64,000 bases of DNA from JBCAXA01 sp038534295 (lineage in GTDB: Bacteria; Pseudomonadota; Gammaproteobacteria; Steroidobacterales; Woeseiaceae), in contig JBCAXA010000001.1 of the NCBI GenBank assembly GCA_038534295.1, forward strand, positions 930,001-994,000. The letters are read 5' to 3'. Position 1 is the stretch's first letter. Each line of letters starts with the position of its first letter. Shown piece after piece: positions 33,880 to 41,781 of this stretch. The translations under genes were made by a program, and so were the position numbers. The notes under the pieces were generated by a model. The model was not told where the DNA came from. It saw nothing but the letters and a program-made list of their open reading frames with translations, and did no database searches.

Positions 33880-34227
33880 TTACAGGCTCGTTTGCGCCTC
33901 CGACGTCGTCAGCAGGATCTTGACCGCCTGTTCACCGGCCTGCTCTGCCAACTCGTCGACGACCACTTCAAACGAAACTACTGTCGAGGTAGGCGTAGGC
34001 GCGGGCGCGGGCTCGGCGGCGTCGCCGAGATCGACCACGGTTTTCCCGGCCGGTTCGTAATCGGCCGTATGAATCACGTATTCGATCCCTTCGGCGCCAA
34101 ACGGCGTCGGTCCGGAAAGCGCTTCTTCCGCCGGTGCTTTGGTATGACTGGCAGTAAACGCGATGATCAGCAGGCCACCTAGAGCCGCCGGATAAAACGT
34201 GTCGTTCAATGCCTTAAAAGTCGCCAT
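33880..34227 (-). CDS. Small anchored protein, first gene of the GntR-ABC operon
   Basis: A 115-residue protein with one hydrophobic segment near residues 11-28 (YPAALGGLLIIAFTAS), an acidic middle, a proline-rich linker (PAPAPTPTST) and a helical end (VVVDELAEQAGEQAVKILL). GGGA lies seven bases before the ATG. It is 33 bases upstream of the GntR gene and behind the promoter at 34279-34306, so it most likely leads the exporter operon. Not recognised. Confidence 0.65.
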   Translation of the reverse strand: MATFKALNDTFYPAALGGLLIIAFTASHTKAPAEEALSGPTPFGAEGIEYVIHTADYEPAGKTVVDLGDAAEPAPAPTPTSTVVSFEVVVDELAEQAGEQAVKILLTTSEAQTSL

Positions 34228-34266
34228 TTTGTGTTCCCGCCTCGGTCGGGTGCTGCCTGTGAATTG

Positions 34267-34288
34267 GTGTTGTAGTCAACTATAACAC
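34267..34288. promoter_or_regulatory. Operator-like inverted repeat over the -10 box
   Basis: GTGTTGTAGT (34267-34276) and ACTATAACAC (34279-34288) form 10-base arms with one mismatch around CA. It covers the -10 of the minus-strand promoter. Placement and symmetry fit repression by the YtrA-type regulator encoded just downstream. Confidence 0.6.
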
Positions 34289-34306
34289 TAAAAACGCGAT
34301 TTGCAA
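34279..34306 (-). promoter_or_regulatory. Sigma-70 promoter for the GntR-ABC operon
   Basis: On the minus strand TTGCAA (34301-34306) and TATAGT (34279-34284) are separated by 16 bases, about 50 bases before the ATG at 34227. The -10 box is inside the inverted repeat. Confidence 0.6.
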
Positions 34307-34402
34307 GCATGAAGTCCGCTTTTTCCGCAATTGGCCTGTTTATTTAACATAATCTTAAAATAACCCGTTTGCGCGACCCGCTGCGTTTGCAGAGTCGATA
34401 TC

Positions 34403-35044
34403 GTGAACGGACACTGGCAAACGATGCGCGAGCCCCATGCTGCAGAGACGATCTTGCCGCCAATGACCCAACTCGCCCCCGCACGGCCACCGGCGGCTGA
34501 CGACGACATTGCGTTAATGCAGCGTTATGCCGCCGGCGACGCGACCGCGTTCGATCCGCTTTATCGGCGTCACAACGATGCGGTCTTTCGGTACTTGTTG
34601 CGGCTGTCGGCCAATGCCGCTACCGCCGAAGAGCTGGCGCAAGACGTCTGGACCAAATTGATTCGCGCGCGCGAACGCTATCGACCGACCGCGCAGTTCC
34701 GCACGTATTTGTTTCGAATTGCGCACAACGCCTTCATCGACCGTACCCGGCGCATGCGCGGCCGCGAGGAAACACTGCTCGCCGAACCGGCTGGCAACGC
34801 GGCCGATGAGCCAGAGTCGCTCAGCGAAATCGCGTTGCTCAAGCAGAAATTCCAAACTGCGTTGACGACGCTGCCCGTCGAGCAACGCGATGCCTGGCTG
34901 CTGCACGAAGAAGGCGGCCTCAGCATCGACGACATCGCAACGGCGACCGGCGTGAATAGGGAAACGGCGAAAAGCCGCATTCGTTACGCGACCCGTAAAC
35001 TCAAAGACCTGCTCGCGGCCGAACTCGGCCACGGTGACACATGA
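34403..35044 (+). CDS. ECF-type RNA polymerase sigma factor
   Basis: A 213-residue sigma factor. Region 2 is YAAGDATAFDPLYRRHNDAVFRYLLR through YLFRIAHNAFIDRTRR; region 4 is LPVEQRDAWLLHEEGGLSID and ETAKSRIRYATRKLKDLL. It lacks regions 1 and 3, as ECF factors do. The frame starts at GTG 34403; ATG 34463 (MTQLAP) is equally plausible, as the first 20 residues are unlike the family. The ATGA overlap with the next gene marks a sigma/anti-sigma pair. Confidence 0.92.
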   Translation: MNGHWQTMREPHAAETILPPMTQLAPARPPAADDDIALMQRYAAGDATAFDPLYRRHNDAVFRYLLRLSANAATAEELAQDVWTKLIRARERYRPTAQFRTYLFRIAHNAFIDRTRRMRGREETLLAEPAGNAADEPESLSEIALLKQKFQTALTTLPVEQRDAWLLHEEGGLSIDDIATATGVNRETAKSRIRYATRKLKDLLAAELGHGDT

Positions 35045-35781
35045 ACGATAAATCGACTGACAGTGTGAGCGATCCGGCGCTAGCAGCGCTGTACCGACAG
35101 ATCTCGACGGAATCGCCGCCGCCGGCGCTCGATGAACGCATCCTGGCCGACGCATCCGCACCGACGGCGAGCGCCAGCAACTGGCAACCGCTGCTGGCCA
35201 TGGCCGCCAGCGTGGTCATCGCGGTACTCGTCGGGCGCGAGCTGGATCTCGCCGGACCGACGGCATCGTCGGCCGTCGAGGCGACATACGATGCTCAAGC
35301 GAACGAAAAAGTCCGCACCGATGCAGACACGCCGGACGCATTCAAGGTCGGCGACACGGCCAGCACAAACGCCGAGGCCGGCCCAGCAAACATCAACTTA
35401 GACGCGGCCGCCTCGCGCGCCGGCACCGCCCAGGCCTTGGCCGAGCAGGCCGCCGAGCGCGCCGAACGAGAACAGGCCGACGGACCGTGGCACCAGCCGG
35501 CCAGCGAAGCCGCCGTCGCCGACGACGCCGCGGCCGACAGGTCATCAACGCCGGCACTCCGGCGCGCTGCCCCTAGCGCCGCCGTCGTGCGGCAGCTGCG
35601 TGAGACGTCATTCGCGGATATCGACGACCTCGACTGCGACCCCGAAACGGCCTCCGAAACGGTGCTGGTGCGCTGCTGGCAAGCGCTGATCGATGCCGGT
35701 CGCGATGGCGATGCCGCGGCGCTGGCTACGGTGGCGCGGGCCCGCTTTCCGGACTTAGAGCTCGCTGAGGACACCGAGTAA
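35041..35781 (+). CDS. Probable membrane anti-sigma factor
   Basis: A 246-residue protein. The cytosolic N-terminus DPALAALYRQISTESPPPAL, then DERILADA, is typical of small anti-sigma factors paired with ECF sigmas in gammaproteobacteria. One transmembrane helix follows (about 50-66, LLAMAASVVIAVLVG). The periplasmic part is Ala/Glu-rich and low in complexity up to about 175, then a short conserved-looking end (FADIDDLDCDPETAS) that includes two cysteines. It probably binds the adjacent sigma factor until an envelope signal arrives. Confidence 0.8.
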   Translation: MNDKSTDSVSDPALAALYRQISTESPPPALDERILADASAPTASASNWQPLLAMAASVVIAVLVGRELDLAGPTASSAVEATYDAQANEKVRTDADTPDAFKVGDTASTNAEAGPANINLDAAASRAGTAQALAEQAAERAEREQADGPWHQPASEAAVADDAAADRSSTPALRRAAPSAAVVRQLRETSFADIDDLDCDPETASETVLVRCWQALIDAGRDGDAAALATVARARFPDLELAEDTE

Positions 35782-35902
35782 ATCCCTTTCGCTGCGGTGC
35801 AACAAATAGGCTCTGACGTGGTAAACTAGCGGCCCCGGTCCGGGTCGTACGTGGCCGCCGTGGCCGGACGATCGTCTGTCGTCTGCTCAGGTACCACTCA
35901 CT

Positions 35903-36880
35903 ATGAAAGACCCCGTTCGCGTCGCAATCACCGGCGCTGCCGGCCAGATCGGCTATCAATTGGCATTCCGCATCGCATCCGGGCAACTGCTCGGCCCCGA
36001 CCAACCGGTCGTTCTGCAGCTTCTCGAGATTACGCCGGCGCTCGACGCACTGAACGGTGTGTGTATGGAACTCGACGACTGCGCGTTCTCGACGCTGGCT
36101 GGCCTCACCGCTACCGACGACGCCAACGTGGCGTTTAAGGACGCCGATTACGCGTTGCTGGTCGGCGCGCGACCGCGCGGCCCCGGCATGGAACGCAAAG
36201 ACCTGCTGGAGGCCAATGCACAGATTTTCTCGGCGCAGGGTAAGGCCATGAACGACCATGCGAGTCGCGACATTCGCGTGTTGGTCGTCGGCAACCCGGC
36301 GAACACCAACGCATTGATCGCCCAGGCCAACGCGCCGGAGTTAAACCCACGCAATTTCACGGCCATGACGCGGCTCGATCACAACCGCGCCATTGCCCAG
36401 CTGGCGACCAAGACGGGTGCTCATGTCAGTGACGTCGACGGCATGATCATTTGGGGCAACCACTCTGCCACGCAGTACCCCGATGTCAGTCATGCGGCGG
36501 TGCGTGGCGACGCGGCCGAGGGCCTCGTCGAGCACGCTTGGCTGGTTGACGACTTCATCCCTACCGTTCAGCAACGCGGCGCCGCGATCATCAAAGCGCG
36601 CGGCGCGAGCTCGGCGGCATCGGCCGCGTCGGCCGCCATCGATCACGTCCACGATTGGGCGCTCGGCACGGACGGCGACTGGGTCAGCATGGCGGTGCCG
36701 GCCGACGGTAGCTACGGCATCGAGCCGGGCGTGATCTATTCGTTCCCGGTGCGCTGCGCCAACGGCGACTACGAGATCGTCACGGACCTGGCCGTAAGCG
36801 ACTTCAGTCGTGAGCGTATGGACGCGACGAATCAGGAATTACGAGAAGAACGTGCGGCAATCGAGCACTTGCTCGGTTAG
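35903..36880 (+). CDS. mdh: Malate dehydrogenase
   Basis: NAD-dependent oxidation of malate to oxaloacetate in the TCA cycle. At 325 residues it belongs to the long, cytosolic-type MDH2 group, not the E. coli type: NAD loop ITGAAGQIGYQLAFRI (9-24), mobile substrate loop LVGARPRGPGMERKDLL, NPANTNALI, the substrate Arg/Asp pair in TRLDHNRA, and the catalytic His in WGNHSATQYPD. It is a single gene; about 120 bases upstream hold its control region. Confidence 0.96.
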   Translation: MKDPVRVAITGAAGQIGYQLAFRIASGQLLGPDQPVVLQLLEITPALDALNGVCMELDDCAFSTLAGLTATDDANVAFKDADYALLVGARPRGPGMERKDLLEANAQIFSAQGKAMNDHASRDIRVLVVGNPANTNALIAQANAPELNPRNFTAMTRLDHNRAIAQLATKTGAHVSDVDGMIIWGNHSATQYPDVSHAAVRGDAAEGLVEHAWLVDDFIPTVQQRGAAIIKARGASSAASAASAAIDHVHDWALGTDGDWVSMAVPADGSYGIEPGVIYSFPVRCANGDYEIVTDLAVSDFSRERMDATNQELREERAAIEHLLG

Positions 36881-36943
36881 CCGCGGTCGAAGATCCGAGC
36901 GAAGGCCATTCTGCCGAACTAACTACACGACTAAAGGTGTGAC

Positions 36944-39505
36944 GTGACGGGATTCATTGTCGGTTTGCTCTGGGTGCTGCTGTTTGTAGGCGGCTTTTTG
37001 TACCTTGCCTACAAGCGCGCGAGCCTCGCGACTTTTTCGCTGGCCTTTGCTGGCGGTGTTGCCGCGTATTTGCTGTTCGGCAACGGTTACACGCTGTGGA
37101 ATCTTGCGTTGATTGCTGCTGCTGCCGGTCTCGGCGCGCTGAATTTCGCCGACTTGCGGCGTGATCGCATCACCAAACCGCTGCTTGCGATGTACAAAAC
37201 GATGCTGCCGAGCATGTCGGATACCGAACGCGAGGCGCTCGAGGCCGGCAACGTTTGGTGGGACGGCGAGCTGTTCACTGGCCTGCCCGATTGGAATCGG
37301 CTGACCAGCATGCCGGCACCGAAGTTGAGTGCCGAAGAGCAGGCCTTCATTGACGGACCTTGCGAAGAGCTCTGCGCGATGCTCGACGACTGGCAGATCA
37401 CGCACGAACTCGCCGACATGCCCATCGAAGTCTGGGAGTTCATCAAGCAACACAAATTCTTCGCAATGATCATTCCGAAGGAATACGGCGGCCTCGGTTT
37501 TTCGGCGTACGCCAACGCGATGGTCATCGCCAAGCTTTCCAGCCGCAGCGCTACGGCATCGTCGACCGTTGGCGTGCCGAACAGTTTGGGCCCGGGCGAG
37601 CTGCTCGTGCACTACGGTACGGACGAACAAAAGCAGCGCTACCTGCCCGGCCTTGCGGCGGGCACCGAGATCCCCTGTTTTGCGCTGACGTCGCCGCAGG
37701 CGGGTTCTGACGCCGCCGCCATCATCGACTCCGGCGTCGTTTGCAAAGGCGAATGGGAAGGCGAGGAAATCGTTGGTATTCGCCTCAACTGGGACAAGCG
37801 CTACATCACACTGGCGCCGGTTTCGACGGTCCTCGGTCTCGCATTCAAGCTGTATGACCCAGACCAACTGATTGGCGACGTTGCCGACTACGGGATTACG
37901 GCGGCGCTGATTCCGACCGACACCCCGGGAGTCACGATCGGCAAACGCCACTACCCACTGAACAGCGCCTTCCAGAATGGTCCGACCCAGGGCAAGGATG
38001 TCTTCGTGCCGCTCGACTACATCATCGGTGGCCGCGAGATGGCCGGCAAAGGCTGGAAGATGCTGGTCGAGCTGCTGTCGGTCGGTCGCGCCATTACGCT
38101 GCCGTCGAGCGCCTTGGGCGGTGGCCAGGCCGCCGTTTATGCCACCGGCGCTTACGCGCGGTTGCGCCGTCAGTTCAACATCCCGATTGCCCGCTTCGAA
38201 GGCGTCGGCGAGGCGATGGCGCGGATTGCCGGCAACACCTACATCATGAACGCCGCCGTCAGCGTTACCGCGGGCGCGATCGCCGAAGGCGAGAAACCGG
38301 CCGTGCCGTCAGCCGTTTTGAAGTACCACTGCACCGAACTCGGCCGCAAAGTGGCCAACGATGCGATGGACGTGCACGGCGGCAAAGGCGTCATGCTCGG
38401 GCCGAACAACTACCTTGGCCGCGGCTATCAGGCGACGCCGATCGCGATCACGGTTGAAGGCGCCAACATCCTGACCCGCAGCCTGATCATCTTTGGCCAG
38501 GGCGCGATCCGCTGCCATCCGTTCGTGTTGCGCGAACTGCAGGCGGCGCAGGACGAGGACGCGACACGCGGACTCATCGAGTTCGACAAGGCGCTGTTTG
38601 GCCACATCGGTTACGCGATCAGCAATGCGGCGCGTGCATTTTGGCTGGCGCTGACGCACGCCCGCTTTTCGCTGGTGCCGCTCGATACGCCGACACGGCG
38701 TTTCTATCAGAACATCAACCGTTACAGCTCGGCGTTCGCGCTGGCATCGGACTTTGCCATGCTGACCCTGGGCGGCACGCTGAAGCAGCGCGAACTGCTG
38801 TCGGCGCGCCTCGGTGACGTGTTTAGTTCGATGTACCTCGCATCGTGCGTGTTAAAGCACTTCGAAAACGAGGGCCGCAAAGCCGCCGACCTGGCGTTGG
38901 TCGAATGGTCGGTCCGCACGCTGATGTATCACGCACAAGAGCAGCTGCATGGCTTCTTGCGCAACTTGCCGAACCGCCCGGTCGCCACGCTGCTGCGCCT
39001 CGCGATTTTCCCACGCGGCCGGACCTACTCGGCACCGTCGGATGCGCAGGGGCAGGAACTGGTTGACTTAATCTCGAATCCGACCGAAGCCCGTGAGCGG
39101 CTGGCGGGCTTCGCGTACACCACGCTGGAGCCCGGCAACCCATTGGGCCTACTCCAGGAAGCCCTCCAAATGGCGCACGATCTGGCACCGCTGCAGCGCC
39201 GGCTGCGCGAGCTGCGCAAAGACGGCGTCATCGATGCTGAGTACCTGCCGCTGCAGGTCGAGGCAGCCCGCGCGGGCGAGCACATCACCGCCGAAGACGC
39301 GGACAAGTTGCTCGCCTACCACGAAAAAGTGATGGCGCTGATCAACGTCGACGATTTCGATCCGGTCGAACTCGGGCGCGCCGGTCTGACGTCCTCGCCG
39401 GCCCACGAGCTGACCGGTCGGGCTCCAACCAAGAAGAAGCGTGCGGCAAAACGCAAAACGACGCGAACCCGCCGCAAAAGCGAGGCGGTTACGACGGAGA
39501 GCTGA
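36944..39505 (+). CDS. fadE: Acyl-CoA dehydrogenase FadE
   Basis: An 853-residue FAD enzyme that introduces the first double bond in fatty acid beta-oxidation. N-terminal hydrophobic helices (1-65) tie it to the membrane; the dehydrogenase core follows (KEYGGLGFSAYANAMVIAKL, PCFALTSPQAGSDAAA, YLGRGYQATPIAITVEGANI) and the C-terminal 300 residues form the DUF1974 extension typical of FadE. A Lys/Arg-rich tail ends the protein. It starts at GTG 36944. It precedes the mevalonate block; both use acyl-CoA products, but I see no regulatory link. Confidence 0.95.
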   Translation: MTGFIVGLLWVLLFVGGFLYLAYKRASLATFSLAFAGGVAAYLLFGNGYTLWNLALIAAAAGLGALNFADLRRDRITKPLLAMYKTMLPSMSDTEREALEAGNVWWDGELFTGLPDWNRLTSMPAPKLSAEEQAFIDGPCEELCAMLDDWQITHELADMPIEVWEFIKQHKFFAMIIPKEYGGLGFSAYANAMVIAKLSSRSATASSTVGVPNSLGPGELLVHYGTDEQKQRYLPGLAAGTEIPCFALTSPQAGSDAAAIIDSGVVCKGEWEGEEIVGIRLNWDKRYITLAPVSTVLGLAFKLYDPDQLIGDVADYGITAALIPTDTPGVTIGKRHYPLNSAFQNGPTQGKDVFVPLDYIIGGREMAGKGWKMLVELLSVGRAITLPSSALGGGQAAVYATGAYARLRRQFNIPIARFEGVGEAMARIAGNTYIMNAAVSVTAGAIAEGEKPAVPSAVLKYHCTELGRKVANDAMDVHGGKGVMLGPNNYLGRGYQATPIAITVEGANILTRSLIIFGQGAIRCHPFVLRELQAAQDEDATRGLIEFDKALFGHIGYAISNAARAFWLALTHARFSLVPLDTPTRRFYQNINRYSSAFALASDFAMLTLGGTLKQRELLSARLGDVFSSMYLASCVLKHFENEGRKAADLALVEWSVRTLMYHAQEQLHGFLRNLPNRPVATLLRLAIFPRGRTYSAPSDAQGQELVDLISNPTEARERLAGFAYTTLEPGNPLGLLQEALQMAHDLAPLQRRLRELRKDGVIDAEYLPLQVEAARAGEHITAEDADKLLAYHEKVMALINVDDFDPVELGRAGLTSSPAHELTGRAPTKKKRAAKRKTTRTRRKSEAVTTES

Positions 39506-39677
39506 TTCAGATCAGAGACGGGCACCGTAGAGGAATCGTCTGTCACGAACGCGCTTGACGGATTCCGCTGGTGCCCACACTCCTCTATAGTCACGTCGCG
39601 TTTTGCACCGCGATCGGGCGTGATAGATACAGGTGCAACCGACGCGGATTTGACGAGCAAAAAAGTGTAAACAAGCG

Positions 39678-39712
39678 TAGAATATTTGGGTGTCAACAAT
39701 AAATGACACCCA
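39678..39712 (+). promoter_or_regulatory. Inverted-repeat operator before HMG-CoA synthase
   Basis: TGGGTGTCA (39687-39695) and TGACACCCA (39704-39712) are perfect 9-base arms separated by eight AT-rich bases, starting three bases after a possible -10 box (TAGAAT, 39678-39683). No -35 is well spaced; TTGACG at 39650 is 22 bases away. The position just downstream of -10 fits a repressor site. The rest of the 237-base gap contains no gene. Confidence 0.6.
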
Positions 39713-39742
39713 TCCCAACGATACTGCGCAAGGCCAGAAGAG

Positions 39743-41236
39743 ATGGAACAGAAGAAGATAGGGATCAGCGGGCTCGCCGCCTATGTACCGCGCAACCGTG
39801 TATGGCTCGAGGATTGGTGTGAGTGGACCGACTCACCGTGGCCAAAGATCCGCGACGTCGTCGGCCGCAGCTTCCGCATGCGCAGCCAGAACCACAGCGT
39901 TTATACGATGGCCGCCACCGCCGTTCTGCGACTGATCCGCCAGTACGATATCGATCCCAGCAACGTTCGCTATCTCGGCTTTGGCACCGAATCGAGCACC
40001 GACAACTCCGCCGGCGCGATCATTATTAAGGGGATGATCGACGATGAGTTGATCCGCGAAGGCAAGCCGCCGATCGCGCGCAGCTGCGAGGTACCGGAAT
40101 ACAAACACGCATGCCTCGGCGGCGTGTACAGCATGAAAGGCGCGTTGCGCTATCTCGCGCTCGACGGCGCCGGCAGTCAGGCGATTGTGGTCTGCGCCGA
40201 TATCGCTGAGTACGCGCGCGGCTCTAGCGGTGAGCCCACCCAAGGCGCTGGCGCGGTCGCGATGCTGCTCGAAGAAGATCCGAGCATATTCGAAATCGAC
40301 CTCAACGCATCGGGTTCGGCGTCAGACTACCGCTTCACCGATTTTCGTAAACCGATGCTGCGCTTTTGCGGTCAGGACCGGTCGGAGACGCATCAAGTCC
40401 AGGACTTCCCGGTGTTCAACGGCAAGTACTCGACGACGTGCTACATCGACGAGACGCTGCACGCGCTGCGCGACATGTGCACGAAGCGTGGCTTGAACGC
40501 GGCGCAGTACCTCGCCGACACCCGCACCGTATTCATGCACCGGCCGTACCGGCGGATGCCGGAAACCGGGCTCGGTATTGCCTGGATATACGCGATGTGC
40601 GATGGCGACAGCGAGGATCGCGCGCAGCTGGCGGCGTTTTGTCATCAGGCCGGTATTTCACCCAGCGACCTCATCGCCGAACTCAATGCCGAGCCGGCCG
40701 TCGCCGCGCTCGCCTCGGCCGAGCATCACAGCCAGGAAGCTTATCCGCTGACCATGGCGCTGCTGCGGGTGTTCCGCGGCTCACACGCCTACCGCGCCCG
40801 CGTGCTCGACAAGCTGGCGCTTGGCTCGGACCCGATGCTCGATCTCGGCAATCTCTACACGGCGGCGTTGCCGGCGTGGATTTGCGCGGGACTCGAGGAA
40901 GCGATCAACGAAGGTCGTGACCTAGCGGGTCAAGAACTGTTGACCTTTGGCTACGGCAGCGGCGACGCGGCCGAGGTAATTCCGTTCCGCGTCGTACCAG
41001 GCTGGGAAGCGGCCGGAGCACGCATCGATTTTACCGCGGCGTTGGCTGGCGCACGCGATCTGACCCGCGAGCAATACGAGCGACTGCACGACGGCAAGCG
41101 CTCACCGGAAACTGACGCCGATGGCGACGGCGAATTCGTCATCGAGCGAGTCGGTTGCGACACCGATTCGCGTTTTCAGGATATCGGTGTCGAGTACTAC
41201 CGCTACGGCAGAACGGCGCTCAAAGCGTCGGCGTAG
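39743..41236 (+). CDS. Hydroxymethylglutaryl-CoA synthase
   Basis: Condenses acetyl-CoA with acetoacetyl-CoA to HMG-CoA, the first committed mevalonate step. At 497 residues it is a thiolase-superfamily enzyme: the catalytic Cys is C124 in EYKHACLGGVYS, with the conserved general base in GFGTESSTDNSAG (E83) and a catalytic His in FMHRPYRRMP. It is longer than most bacterial MvaS proteins (about 390) because of insertions in the C-terminal half, and the end EFVIERVGCDTDSRFQDI resembles archaeal-type versions. Its 3' end overlaps the convergent idi gene by 34 bases. Confidence 0.9.
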   Translation: MEQKKIGISGLAAYVPRNRVWLEDWCEWTDSPWPKIRDVVGRSFRMRSQNHSVYTMAATAVLRLIRQYDIDPSNVRYLGFGTESSTDNSAGAIIIKGMIDDELIREGKPPIARSCEVPEYKHACLGGVYSMKGALRYLALDGAGSQAIVVCADIAEYARGSSGEPTQGAGAVAMLLEEDPSIFEIDLNASGSASDYRFTDFRKPMLRFCGQDRSETHQVQDFPVFNGKYSTTCYIDETLHALRDMCTKRGLNAAQYLADTRTVFMHRPYRRMPETGLGIAWIYAMCDGDSEDRAQLAAFCHQAGISPSDLIAELNAEPAVAALASAEHHSQEAYPLTMALLRVFRGSHAYRARVLDKLALGSDPMLDLGNLYTAALPAWICAGLEEAINEGRDLAGQELLTFGYGSGDAAEVIPFRVVPGWEAAGARIDFTAALAGARDLTREQYERLHDGKRSPETDADGDGEFVIERVGCDTDSRFQDIGVEYYRYGRTALKASA

Positions 41237-41781
41237 CGACCGCGCAGCGACTCCCACTCGAGCCGACACCACGGCGTTATCCGCGTCGCGGGGCTCGCGA
41301 GTTCGCGATCCATCTCGGCCACCGTTGCATAGCGCAGCTCGGCAATCTCGTGCGGGTTGGCTGCCGGCGTATCGTCACACCGACCGACAAACACCCAACA
41401 GAGCTCGTGTTCTGAGCCGATCGTGCCGAAGCGCGCGTGATAGCTGAACTTGTACACGAACGACAGCTCGGCACTCACACCCAGCTCCTGCTCGAGCCGA
41501 CGCGGCACCGCCTCGTCCATGGTTTCGCCGGCCCGCGGATGCGAGCAACAGCTGTTGGACCAAAAGCCCGGCCACAACCGCTTGCCGTCGGCGCGCTTTT
41601 GCAGCAGCACCTCGCCCGCCGCATTGAAAAGAAACACCGAGAACGCACGGTGCAGCTGGCCGTCACCATCGTGGCAGCGGTCTTTGCGCATTACGCCGAT
41701 CTCGACGTCGTCTGGATTGACGAGGATCAACTCCTCGGAATCGAACGATACGGTCGGCGCCGCGTTGCTGAGATTGTTCAT
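41203..41781 (-). CDS. idi: Isopentenyl-diphosphate isomerase type 1
   Basis: Interconverts IPP and DMAPP. At 192 residues it is a Nudix-fold type I isomerase: HRAFSVFLFN (metal ligands start here), the active-site Cys C79 in SNSCCSHPRAGE, and the Glu/Trp pair YRLEWE-like end (RLEWESLRG). The first 12 residues are less certain. The ATG overlaps the stop of the HMGR-MVK gene by four bases, so it is the last gene of the mevalonate operon. Confidence 0.94.
   Translation of the reverse strand: MNNLSNAAPTVSFDSEELILVNPDDVEIGVMRKDRCHDGDGQLHRAFSVFLFNAAGEVLLQKRADGKRLWPGFWSNSCCSHPRAGETMDEAVPRRLEQELGVSAELSFVYKFSYHARFGTIGSEHELCWVFVGRCDDTPAANPHEIAELRYATVAEMDRELASPATRITPWCRLEWESLRGRYADALSAVLP

Noticed and set aside
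36923..37951. Open frame of 342 codons on the minus strand
   Set aside because: Antisense to the first part of fadE, whose motifs are clear; the minus-strand translation is Arg/Gln-rich and featureless.
39603..39638. 7-base inverted repeat with a 22-base spacer
   Set aside because: Short arms and a long spacer could occur by chance; it is mentioned only with the stronger repeat at 39687-39712.
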